Origin: Bernardetia sp.
GTDB taxonomy: Bacteria > Bacteroidota > Bacteroidia > Cytophagales > Bernardetiaceae
DNA length: 64,000 bases
Assembly (NCBI GenBank): GCA_020630575.1
Contig: JAHDBD010000003.1
Span: 1-64,000, forward strand
Direction of reading: 5' to 3'
The notes beneath the pieces are model-generated. The model saw nothing but the letters and a program-made list of their open reading frames with translations, searched no databases and had not been told where the DNA came from. A program made the position numbers and the translations under genes. How positions within the stretch are numbered: the stretch's first letter is position 1; the number at the start of each line of letters is the position of its first letter. Below, piece after piece: positions 9,548 through 18,600 of the stretch.

Positions 9548-11716
9548 TTAGTTTTTAATTTCATTTTGAATTAATCCTATTGGCTCTTCTGAATCTAAAT
9601 AGGAATAGGCTTTATTTGGAATGACAAATGGATAATTTCCTATTTTGAGTTGTCGTAATCCTTTGTTTTCTACTAAATAAGAAGGAACAGAAATTTCATA
9701 TTCTATTCGTTTATCTCTAGTTGCTTTTTGATAATTTTCTTTGTCGCTTTCTGTAACACAGCACGAACTATCAAACTGCATCGTTTGTAAAATCACCGAA
9801 GAATCATAATGAGTAAGTTCTTTTAATTGGAATTTTTCATTTTTAAACTTTGCATTTTGTTCTATGGTATGCGTTTGCAAATCATCAAAAACAAAATCTA
9901 TTTTCTGTTGTGCTTCTCGTTCCTTAAAAACTTCTCCATTTGGTAAAATTTCATAACTTTTTTGAATAATTTCTAAAGAATAAGGATTCGAATTTTTTTG
10001 GCTTCTTGGAGGAGGTAAAACATAAATAGGTTTTAACTCTCTTTCAGTTGTAGATTTTCGCTTCCGATTAATCCTTCCAAAACGTTGAATAAGAGCATCT
10101 AATGGAGCTGCATCTGTAATCATTACATCAAAATTAATATCCAAACTAACCTCAACTACTTGAGTAGAAACGACGATACATGCTTTCAAACTTTTATTAA
10201 AACGATTTTTCAAATCGTTTTCTAACTGATTTCTATCTTTTCGTTTGAACCTGCTATGAATAAGCATTTTGTCCGTTTTGGGATAGTCTTTAGCTAATTG
10301 TTTGAATATTTCTTGCGAACGAAGGACTTTATTAGAAACAATAAGAATTTTTTGATTTTCGTCTATTGCTTTATCTAACACCGTTTTTAGACTTTCAAAA
10401 CTATCTGGTTTGTGAATAATATGTCTATCAAAATCATCTAATTCTTGACTAGCTAATTTTATCTCATAAACATTTTCTTTACCCAAAATCTCCAAAATAG
10501 AATTGTATAATTTACTCGGCATAGTAGCCGTTCCGATATGCAAACGACAACCAAAATGATGAAGCACTTCAATTATTTTCAAAACAATAGCTTTACTGAC
10601 ATCAGAATAGGTATGAATTTCATCTAAGATAATATCACAATTTTTGAGGTCTAAAAGCATTGTTTCAAATCCTTTTGTAGCAAAGACAACCGAAGCCATT
10701 TGATAGGGAGTAAGGACTTTTATAGCTGCTCCAATTAGGTTTTGTAAGTCTTTTTCTTGTTTGTCCTGTTCACTTTCTGTTTCTTGATTAGAATTATTTT
10801 TTCCAACTACCAAACGAGAAGAAGCATGTAACAAACGCAAATCTAAATTAGGATTGTCTTTTGCCAAATCGTCCCTTATTCTTTCATACATCGCATTGAT
10901 AGAAGCCTGAAAAGGTAATGTATAAAAAATACGTCCTTTACATCTGCGTATCAAAAAATCAGTTTTTCCTGCTCCTGTTGGTGCAGTTACTAAAGTATGT
11001 TTTTTATGATTTTGAGTTTCTTTTAGAGAAAGTGGAAATAAACTGCTTTCACGATTATAATATTCTGTAATTGGAATTTGAAAGGCTTTTTTGAGTCTGT
11101 TTTCTACCTCATAATTCATAGCCGATGCGTAATGGTCTGCACCAATTAAAAGTCCTTTCCAAACCGACCAACCACTTTTTTTATTGATGCAATACTCCAC
11201 AACATTTTCAAAACTCTCTTCTGCTTCTTCTAAACTGATTTGACGAACAGGTACACCAAAATAATTTAGAATACCTAAAGCCTCTTTACTCCAATTTTGC
11301 CAGTCTTTTGCATGCAGTTCAAAATAATCCTCTCTATTTTCATACAAATCTAAAATTCCAAAAGCTGATTTGTTTTCTAATGAAAGAATAGATTTATGGT
11401 GCGCCACAACCATATCAATAATTTGAGAACGGATTTCTTCATCAACTAAATTAATAAACAAAAGCGAAGCTAATTCGTGTCTGAATGGTTCATAATTGAT
11501 TTTTGAATGCTGGTAATCTATTTTCAAACGCTCTTGAAAAACACTACTTGTCTTGCCTATATCGTGAAAAATTGCACCCGAACGAGCTGTTTTCTTATCC
11601 AAACCCAAATAATCGGCAAAAACTTCTACTGAGCAAATGACATGTTCGGTATGTTCTATCAAAGTGATTGATTGTGTGTTGCTATTTTTGGCAAGAATAT
11701 GATTAAATTTCTTCAT
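9548..11716 (-). CDS. cas3: Cas3 HD-nuclease / helicase
   Basis: The signature nuclease-helicase of type I CRISPR systems, which degrades target DNA after Cascade recruits it. An N-terminal HD domain carries H25, HD at 51-52 (FHDIGKTSSVF) and HH at 106-107 (VAHHKS). The helicase follows with Walker A APTGAGKT (245-252), DEIH (365-368), SRFKRKDR near 488-495 and motif VI QRFGRINR (544-551). All key residues are present in 722 residues, so the protein should be active. Its start overlaps the end of cas5 by 14 nt, and its stop is 5 bp before cas8, which implies translational coupling. It lies in mid-operon, between cas5 and cas8, rather than after cas5 at the end of the effector genes. Confidence 0.97.
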   Translation of the reverse strand: MKKFNHILAKNSNTQSITLIEHTEHVICSVEVFADYLGLDKKTARSGAIFHDIGKTSSVFQERLKIDYQHSKINYEPFRHELASLLFINLVDEEIRSQIIDMVVAHHKSILSLENKSAFGILDLYENREDYFELHAKDWQNWSKEALGILNYFGVPVRQISLEEAEESFENVVEYCINKKSGWSVWKGLLIGADHYASAMNYEVENRLKKAFQIPITEYYNRESSLFPLSLKETQNHKKHTLVTAPTGAGKTDFLIRRCKGRIFYTLPFQASINAMYERIRDDLAKDNPNLDLRLLHASSRLVVGKNNSNQETESEQDKQEKDLQNLIGAAIKVLTPYQMASVVFATKGFETMLLDLKNCDIILDEIHTYSDVSKAIVLKIIEVLHHFGCRLHIGTATMPSKLYNSILEILGKENVYEIKLASQELDDFDRHIIHKPDSFESLKTVLDKAIDENQKILIVSNKVLRSQEIFKQLAKDYPKTDKMLIHSRFKRKDRNQLENDLKNRFNKSLKACIVVSTQVVEVSLDINFDVMITDAAPLDALIQRFGRINRKRKSTTERELKPIYVLPPPRSQKNSNPYSLEIIQKSYEILPNGEVFKEREAQQKIDFVFDDLQTHTIEQNAKFKNEKFQLKELTHYDSSVILQTMQFDSSCCVTESDKENYQKATRDKRIEYEISVPSYLVENKGLRQLKIGNYPFVIPNKAYSYLDSEEPIGLIQNEIKN

Positions 11717-12263
11717 TATTTTTTAATGGGTTATTCGAAACATCTAACCAGCCATACATAGGTTCATTATTTTCAAAACGATTGTAACCCACTAAAAATG
11801 AATTTTCATTTTGCTCAAAACGAAGTTCAAAACCGTTTAGATTATCAAACTCATCTTCATTAATTTCTAAAATAGAAGAAGACGGCAACATAATATCTTC
11901 ATTTCTACATAAGCATATATGTTGTTTTACTGCTTTTTCGGCATCTTCCAAATCTTCAAAAGCGAGATATAAAGTAGGTTCTAATAAAATTCCACGATTG
12001 AGAATAGAAGTAGGGCGAAGAAATAATTTATCTTTTTGTTTGATTTGCCAACCTCGTGTCTGAATTACTTCTTGCTGTTTGCTCATCGCTTGATAGGTAA
12101 TTTTATGACGAGCTATATTTTTGACTTCTAATTTTTGTCTAATTCCTTCAATTATAGAAGGCGTGAGAAACTGTTGAGAAAATGTTTCGCTATCTCTAAC
12201 AGCTGTCCAAGGTTTAATAAACCCAAACTGACCTTCATATTTTACTACAAAAAATATTTTCAT
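11703..12263 (-). CDS. cas5: Probable Cas5, crRNA 5'-handle binding subunit
   Basis: A 186-residue protein between cas6 and cas3, starting 18 bp after cas6 and overlapping cas3 by 14 nt. The N-terminal segment (GQFGFIKPWTAVRDSETFSQQFLTPSIIEGI) resembles the Cas5 pattern in which a beta strand is followed by a conserved P-S-x-I-x-G helix. The middle part LRPTSILNRGILLEPTLYLAF matches the second half of the Cas5 fold. Cas5 caps the 5' handle of the crRNA and contacts Cas8. The match is by eye and the family is divergent, but operon position supports it. It is shorter than many Cas5 proteins. Confidence 0.75.
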   Translation of the reverse strand: MKIFFVVKYEGQFGFIKPWTAVRDSETFSQQFLTPSIIEGIRQKLEVKNIARHKITYQAMSKQQEVIQTRGWQIKQKDKLFLRPTSILNRGILLEPTLYLAFEDLEDAEKAVKQHICLCRNEDIMLPSSSILEINEDEFDNLNGFELRFEQNENSFLVGYNRFENNEPMYGWLDVSNNPLKNNEEI

Positions 12264-12281
12264 TGTGTTTTTAATTTTTGA

Positions 12282-12953
12282 TTAAACAAGTGAGCCAAAC
12301 CCCATCCCTGTATTATTCCCTACACCTACATTCCAAGCAAAAGCAAGGGTTTCAGATTTTCCTTCAATAATGACAGGACACATCGAAGCACGATAGTTTT
12401 TGTTTTTGATACGCATCATTTTCGTTTTTGCTTTATCATAACTGGTATCAAAATAAACCTTCATGTTTGGGTCTGAAATTCCTGCTTTTTGAAGTTTAGT
12501 TTGTAGCGTTTGTGTGAGAAGTTCGTTTGTAATTTTGTCTTTAAATGTGTAGTATTTCTGAAACTCTTTTCCTGTTGCATCTACCTCATTGCGTTTTACA
12601 AAAACAGGACTACCGAGCCAAAACTGTGCTTTTGTGCCAAATTGTGGCGTTTCTACAAGCGAAATATCTTTTACTTCCATTCCATATTCTACGTGGCTAT
12701 TCTGAAAAACACCTCGCACAAGTTCTTGTACAAAAGGCATATCGTAGGAACTAATAAACCACTTTGCACCATATTTAAAATCTAAGAAATCACCTTTTTT
12801 GCGACTACCATCTAAAGATGAAAAAGAGTATAATGAAATCTCGTCGTGGTAATTATTTTCACCTAGCCATTTATGAATTTTCCCCAGCAATCTTTGAGGG
12901 TAATCAAAAGGAACGGGACGAGTATTTGGCGTAAGATTGACAAGCATTCGCAT
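12282..12953 (-). CDS. cas6: Cas6 crRNA-processing endoribonuclease
   Basis: Cas6 cuts the repeat RNA eight nucleotides before its 3' end to leave the 5' handle of each crRNA. The 223-residue protein has the tandem ferredoxin-like organisation implied by an N-terminal VNLTPNTRPVPFDYPQRLLGKIH segment. It ends in the diagnostic glycine-rich loop GVGNNTGMGFGSLV. It is the first gene of the operon. The start used here gives MRMLVNL; a second Met two codons later is equally possible. About 1.1 kb of non-coding DNA with several operator-like palindromes lies upstream. Confidence 0.95.
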   Translation of the reverse strand: MRMLVNLTPNTRPVPFDYPQRLLGKIHKWLGENNYHDEISLYSFSSLDGSRKKGDFLDFKYGAKWFISSYDMPFVQELVRGVFQNSHVEYGMEVKDISLVETPQFGTKAQFWLGSPVFVKRNEVDATGKEFQKYYTFKDKITNELLTQTLQTKLQKAGISDPNMKVYFDTSYDKAKTKMMRIKNKNYRASMCPVIIEGKSETLAFAWNVGVGNNTGMGFGSLV

Positions 12954-13082
12954 AACTAATAGAGTTTTGAGAGTGAAAAATGATTTACATTATTTTTTAT
13001 TTACTCCTTATCTGCTATTTCACTTCTTGCTTATCCAAACTCTTCTCTTTATTGCAGAAAAAATTAGACACAGCATTCCCAT

Positions 13083-13099
13083 CTTGATTTTTTATCAAG
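13083..13099. promoter_or_regulatory. FNR-like palindrome upstream of cas6
   Basis: CTTGAT-N5-ATCAAG is a perfect inverted repeat about 130 bp before the cas6 start. It resembles a Crp/Fnr-family half-site pair (TTGAT/ATCAA), but with a spacer of 5 rather than 4. Regulation of the cas operon by this site is inference. Confidence 0.35.
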
Positions 13100-13240
13100 T
13101 AAAGGAGAAAGTATGAAGTACAAATAAGGGGTTTTGTTTCACAAGTGTATTAAGGTTAGTATTTAAATACAAATAAATATATATATTGTTTGCTTTTTAA
13201 TAAATATAATTATGTTATTTGAAATAAAATAAAGCTTTAC

Positions 13241-13259
13241 AACGTAAATAGTTTACGTT
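13241..13259. promoter_or_regulatory. 19-bp palindrome before a promoter-like box
   Basis: AACGTAAA-TAG-TTTACGTT is a perfect inverted repeat. Nine bases later TATCTTTG (13269-13276) matches the Bacteroidetes -7 consensus TAnnTTTG on the plus strand. The palindrome would cover the -33 to -10 part of that promoter, a usual place for a repressor. No good -33 TTTG was found. Confidence 0.35.
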
Positions 13260-13282
13260 CTGCTCGTATATCTTTGGAGATT

Positions 13283-13364
13283 TTTATGATAAATACTCCT
13301 TTTTGTATTCTCTAAATTACCAAAAGTAAAAAGGCTACGAAACAGTATTTAATAGCCTTTTTTT
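13283..13364 (+). ncRNA. Candidate small RNA upstream of the cas operon
   Basis: A start predicted about 7 nt after the TATCTTTG box (13269-13276) and an intrinsic terminator at 13328-13364 would give a transcript of about 80 nt with no convincing reading frame. It is divergent from cas6. The start is extrapolated from the promoter box alone. Confidence 0.3.
13328..13364 (+). terminator. Intrinsic terminator
   Basis: AAAAAGGCTA and TAGCCTTTTT form a perfect 10-bp stem with a 15-nt loop, and the T run continues past the stem. No coding gene ends just before it. Confidence 0.75.
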
Positions 13365-13465
13365 ATATCCATTAAAACAAGGATTAAGGATTGCGACATT
13401 CTTTCTTCTACACTTCTCTATCTCCATAAATATTCCACAAAATTTAGCAGAAAATCACTTTGAAG

Positions 13466-13600
13466 ATGCTTGTAAGTATGGACAATGCTTTTAATACCAT
13501 TGCAGCAAGGAAAGGAAATAATATTATAACTTTGACTCCAGTTCAAAAATACAGGGTAATCAATGGTCAAGCTATTGAGATTGATGAAGAGAATAATTAA
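13466..13600 (+). CDS. Possible 44-residue protein or gene remnant
   Basis: A short open frame whose inner Met gives MDNAFNTIAARKGNN and a C-terminus rich in acidic residues (EIDEENN). Composition looks protein-like, but no family is recognised and there is no clear ribosome-binding context. It lies between two imperfect inverted sequences (near 13398 and 13606), so it may be what is left of a mobile element. Confidence 0.25.
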   Translation: MLVSMDNAFNTIAARKGNNIITLTPVQKYRVINGQAIEIDEENN

Positions 13601-13633
13601 AAATAAGTGTAGGAAAGAAGAATAGACTCAGTT

Positions 13634-13663
13634 GTCTCAATACCATAATGGCTACGAGTAATT
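13634..13663. repeat. Orphan degenerate CRISPR repeat
   Basis: Thirty bases match the array repeat at 27 positions, with changes at repeat positions 3, 13 and 26. It lies 680 bp upstream of cas6 and 6.6 kb from the array, in the same orientation as the array repeats. No second repeat was seen within 40 bp on either side. Confidence 0.85.
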
Positions 13664-14088
13664 CTAAACACATATTTACCTAAACCACCACTTTTCCCAA
13701 TTACAACTTTGCCCAATTTTAAGACAATAAAGTAGGAATGATTGAAGGGATTATTTTACAGTAATTGCTATTTTATATGTTTTTTTAAAAATCCAATCAA
13801 GTAGTTTTTTAAAATTACTTGATTGAACTCTTCATTTCCATAAAATGCATTTATTGAACTTGATCTATTTTATAATAAGAGGTTTATATCTTCTCCGAAG
13901 TGTTTACAATATGAACTATTTTTTTGAATAAATACTGCATTCAATTCTCAAAATAATTAAACTGAATATATATAAAAGTAGCCTATAACAATATTGTGTA
14001 ATTTAAAAATTTCTAGTAGATTTCAATATTACATAAGTCAATATTAGACACCTCTTATATATATTAAATTTCCCTTCTTAAAGGAGTA

Positions 14089-15324
14089 TTATTTAAGCTT
14101 CCATCTTAGATCCTTCCTTACAGTAGAACCACTAAAATCTCCTAATATAAGATTCTCTTCAGCTTGTGCATCTAAATACAAACCTGTTTTTTGATTTTTT
14201 AAAGTATAATAAGGAACTCCACCACCTATCACAGTGCCTAGAAAGCTTTGAAACCAAGAATAACGTTCTTCAATAGCCCATTGTTGAGCATTATTATTTT
14301 TTTGAAAAAGCCTTAAGAAAATATCATTTCCGTGTGCACTCTTAGATAAGCTAAGACCACTCAAGCTATTAATACTATAATAACCATTTTCTAATGGAAC
14401 AATTACCCATTTTTGGTCATTATTACTAGTCTTTTTCTTTATTTTTACGTGCGCAAAATCTTGAAAAAAACCTCCTGCCATAGGAATTGCTTGAGATGTT
14501 AGTTGTTTTTTATATTCTACTGATTCTATGGAATAAACTGTTTTAGGAAATTGTACAACATTACTATTATTCCAAATGACACGATTTATTGTAAAAGCAA
14601 ATAATCTATCATTCCATCTATCATCTCCTCTTAAATCACTCCAAGCTTTGGGTTTATTGTGCCCTATCAAATTACCAATATTTACTCTTTTTGTGTTTCC
14701 GTTTTGATCAATCCATCTGAAAATTGAGAGTTCATACTTATCTAATTGATCAGCTTTAATAGATGATGCACGATTCCACCAATTAGAAGGTAATATACTT
14801 CCGAATCCTTTTATACGAAAAGCAAATGATTTTTTTCCATAATCTAGTACAGCACCACGAAAGTTTGTGTGTTCCCAAAAGCGTATTCTAAATTCCCAGT
14901 TTGATAAATTAACTTCTATAACATTAGAATTAGTAAAATTATTTAGCTCTTTGACAGAGTTAAACAAATAAATATTTTTTCCTTTTACATACGTAGAAGT
15001 TGATGCATCAAAATATTTTGAAATAAGTTCAACATTATTGTACATCTCTTCAATAGAATAAAATTTATTTTTATAAATTACTTTATTAAAACTAGCTTTA
15101 TCCGCTCTTTTTTTATCTAATAGAGATGTTTCGATATTATTCTTTAATTTAGTTAAAATATCTTTAGGTATAGTTGAATTTATATATCCTGAAAAATCAT
15201 CTCTGCTATCAGTTTGATCAGATATCTCTTGTGGTTCTTCTTGTGCTTCAACCATTTCATTTAACTGACATGAGTTGAAAAATAACAAAAATAAAACGAG
15301 GAATAAAAAATTAAATTTTTTCAT
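14089..15324 (-). CDS. Lipoprotein with crystallin-like and ricin-type domains
   Basis: A surface or secreted lipoprotein of 411 residues. The N-terminus is a lipoprotein signal (LFLLFFNSC, probable lipidated Cys19). Residues about 145-245 contain FWEHTNFRGAVLDY and later WNDRLFAFTI, the pattern of a beta/gamma-crystallin-like Greek-key domain. The C-terminal third has QKWVIVPLENGYYSIN and NNAQQWAIEE, the QxW repeats of a ricin-type beta-trefoil that binds sugars. A role in attachment to polysaccharide is inferred. It is transcribed away from the HTCS regulator gene. The 317-bp intergenic region between them carries three 21-bp direct repeats, so both may share control. The crystallin call is by motif and is less sure than the trefoil. 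Confidence 0.7.
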   Translation of the reverse strand: MKKFNFLFLVLFLLFFNSCQLNEMVEAQEEPQEISDQTDSRDDFSGYINSTIPKDILTKLKNNIETSLLDKKRADKASFNKVIYKNKFYSIEEMYNNVELISKYFDASTSTYVKGKNIYLFNSVKELNNFTNSNVIEVNLSNWEFRIRFWEHTNFRGAVLDYGKKSFAFRIKGFGSILPSNWWNRASSIKADQLDKYELSIFRWIDQNGNTKRVNIGNLIGHNKPKAWSDLRGDDRWNDRLFAFTINRVIWNNSNVVQFPKTVYSIESVEYKKQLTSQAIPMAGGFFQDFAHVKIKKKTSNNDQKWVIVPLENGYYSINSLSGLSLSKSAHGNDIFLRLFQKNNNAQQWAIEERYSWFQSFLGTVIGGGVPYYTLKNQKTGLYLDAQAEENLILGDFSGSTVRKDLRWKLK

Positions 15325-15387
15325 TTTTTTTCATTTAAATAATTAATTTATTTTGATTTATCGTCTGCAATATGATAAAGTAAATCC

Positions 15388-15450
15388 TAACAAATTAGAC
15401 ACATGTTGTAACAAATTAGACATATGTTGTAACATATGAGACTTTTTATA
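15388..15450 (+). promoter_or_regulatory. Three direct repeats with 21-bp period
   Basis: Units begin at 15388, 15409 and 15430. The first two read TAACAAATTAGACA and the third TAACATATGAGACT. Exact 21-bp spacing places each core on the same DNA face, as expected for tandem AraC-type binding. The site lies 64 bp before the minus-strand lipoprotein start and 190 bp before the HTCS gene. The same motif recurs near 20162 and 41544. Confidence 0.7.
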
Positions 15451-15641
15451 GTAAATTCGTGCTTTCTGTAGCTAAGGAGAGGGAAAATTGTTTTTAATTG
15501 TTAACTTTTGTTATTGAATATGATGATTTGAAAATAGCTGTTACAGGAAAGGTATTGTCAATCAACGAATAGAAGTGCATAGAAATTCAAGCAATATTTT
15601 TTCATATTTTATGTTTCTATAATATTTTTTTATTTAAAAGT

Positions 15642-18600
15642 ATGCGTGATCTAGTTTTTACAGTTTTATTATTACTACTATTTTTGCCTTTTAAACTAAT
15701 TGCTCAAAGAGGAAATGTTTTAGTAAACAATTATCCTAATAGTTTATATGGTGGAAACACATTAAATACAGATGTAGCTCAAGATAGCCGTGGAGTAATT
15801 TACATAGCTAACTGGGAGGGAGTAATTGAGTATGATGGATATTATTGGCGCACTATCCCTATTAATGAGGGGGTCACTCAAGAGTTAGAGGTTTCAGATG
15901 AAGGTATTTTATATATACTTACAGACAATGATTTTGGATACATCTCCTTTTACCAAACTATTGAACCACAATTTCATTCTTTGCTTAAAAATTCAGATAT
16001 AGAAATAGATATCCCACCCCTTCATAATTTAATAATTCATCAGAATAATGTTTATTTTCAGTCTGTTAATAAGCTATATAAATATGATGGCAAAAAAGTT
16101 AGTGAAATTTCAAGAGTAAATCTACAAGCAACAGTAGGTAAATTATTTGAATTGAATAATACCCTCTATTTAACAGCAAATAGTATAGACTCTAATAATG
16201 TCTCTATCACATATTTGTATAAATTGATTAACGATAAATTTAGTTCAGTAGATACTTTTTCAAAAGATATAGACATTGCCCACAATTTCATAAATAAAGA
16301 TACTTTATTATTAGGTAGTTTTGAAGGGAGTTTATTCACTTATCCTAAAGTGCCTGTAAATAGTGTCTCTGAAATAACTCTTAATGAAATAGATAAAGTG
16401 TTATCTAAATATGGTACAGAATTAAATCTGCTGCAATTAGACAGTTCTTACTTATTAGGAAGTTATAGTGCAGGATTATTTGTGTTTGATAAAAATTTTC
16501 ATCCAACCCATAATATAACTTCAGATAAGGACAATATATTATCAAATCGTGTTAAAAGTATTAACTTAGACAATGTTAACAATATATGGCTTTCTTCTCT
16601 TGATGGAGTCTCTAAAATAAATTTTAAATCTACAATAACTTATTGGGATAAAAATAATGGTCTGAAAGGCAAACCTTGGAAAATAGTTAGAAATAAAAAT
16701 ATGTGGTATATATTAACTACTTTTGGATTACAAACTATGAATGCCAATAGCAGTAAAATTACTTCGCTTTCTGACAATTATTATAATACAGATATATTCT
16801 TTTATTCAAAACAAAATAAATTATTTACTACTGATTTCTCAATTTCAAGAGGTAATTCTATTATATCATTAGATGATACTGTATTATATCCTATGCAAGT
16901 AAAAAATTCAGAGTCTTTAACAGATAATCCCGTAAAATCTTTTTTTCAAGATCCTGCTGATTCAAACTTAATATGGTTAGTATTATATAAAGGAATTACT
17001 ACACTGAAAAAAGAAGGAGATTCTTGGATTATTCAAAATACCATAGTGGAGGGGTTTGATTTTCAAGTAAAATATTCTGAATATATTGTTAGTGATCACT
17101 ATGGAAATATATGGTTAAGTTACTATGCAGGAGAGTCTAAAAATTTAAATACTTTTGTCTGTATAAAGCGAGATTCTATAAACAATAAATTTATAGCAAA
17201 AACGCATATCAATGATAAAGATAAATACTGGACTATCCCCAATTTACTAGGAGAAAAATTAACTTTTGGTCGCTGTTATTTTGATTTTAATACTGAAGAA
17301 TTTATTATCGATGACCTGCTATGGAACAAGTGTGATTCATACTTCAGTCATATCTCAAGGCTATATGATGCTGGAGCTGGAAATATATGGGTACAAGGAA
17401 TTTCTAAAAAGACAGGAGACTTGATTGTACATAGACTTGATAGAATGCGAAATAGTTTTGTTGTCAATATGCACACACTATCTGATATTCCAGAAGAATC
17501 TTATTACATAATCAATTGTGAAAAAAATGGAAATGTATGGATTGGCACAACACAGAAATTATATCTCTATCAGCCTAAAACGATATCAAGCATTAAAAAA
17601 ACTCCTTTTCACACACTAATTCGTAATGTCAAGGTAGGTAAGGATTCTGTTTTATTTTTAGGAAGTTATACTAAAAAAATTAGGGACAGTTTGTATGTTG
17701 CGATAGCTACCTCTGATCAATCAGAAACTCCTGAAATTGAATATAATTCTAATAATATAACCTTTGAATTTGCTTCACCTTTTATGTTAAAAGAACAAGC
17801 TATAGAATATCAATATTATTTAGAAGGCTTGGAAGACGATTGGTCTAACTGGTCTAGCAAGGAGCATTCAAAATATTATAATAGTCTTTGGGAAGGGGAG
17901 TATGTTTTTCATGTTAGGTCTAAAAATCTCTACAATGAGATTAGTAGCGAAGCTACCTATACTTTTACTATTTTACCTCCTTGGTATAGAAGTATTTGGG
18001 CATATTTAATCTATATTATTTTATTTTTATTTTTATCTTATGTATTTATTGTTTTTTACACAAGTTATTTAAAAGAGCGTAATAAGAATTTAGAAAAAAT
18101 TATTAAGGAAAGAACAATAGAAGTTGAGAAAAAGAATATAATATTACAGCAAAATAAAATAGATTTACAGAATAAAACAGAAGAATTAAAAGAGTTAGAT
18201 AAGGTAAAGTCTAAATTCTATATCAACATATCACACGAGTTGCGTACACCTTTGACACTTATAATGAGTCCAATCTATCAGATTTTGAGAGAAAATAGAA
18301 GTTTACCTCAACCTGTTATAGATAATTTAAAAGTTGTAGAGAGAAATGGTAAAAACTTAAAAACATTGATCGATGATATTTTAGACCTGTCAAAATTGGA
18401 ATCAGAAAAATTACAATTAAAAGAGCAACCCACAGAAGTTATATCTTTTATCAAAGAACTCTATTCTAATTTTCAAGTTTTAGCACAGCACTTAGAAATT
18501 GAGTATAAGTTTGAGTGCTACCTACCTTCTACTTGGAAATGGGTAGATCAACTCAAATTAGGAAAGATAATTAATAACTTATTATCAAACGCTTTCAAGT

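Larger units (their letters stand above)
12954..14088. other. 1.1-kb region upstream of cas6
   Basis: No large gene. It holds two palindromes (13083-13099 and 13241-13259), a promoter-like box with a terminator downstream (13269-13364), a 44-codon reading frame (13466-13600) and an orphan CRISPR-like repeat (13634-13663). An imperfect inverted pair, ATTCTTTCTTCTACACT near 13398 and AGTGTAGGAAAGAAGAAT near 13606, brackets the small reading frame and may mark a decayed element. Nothing was recognised from 13664 to 14088. Confidence 0.7.

Noticed and set aside
12510..12785. Plus-strand frames opposite cas6
   Set aside because: Shadows of the cas6 coding strand, with no start context or family.
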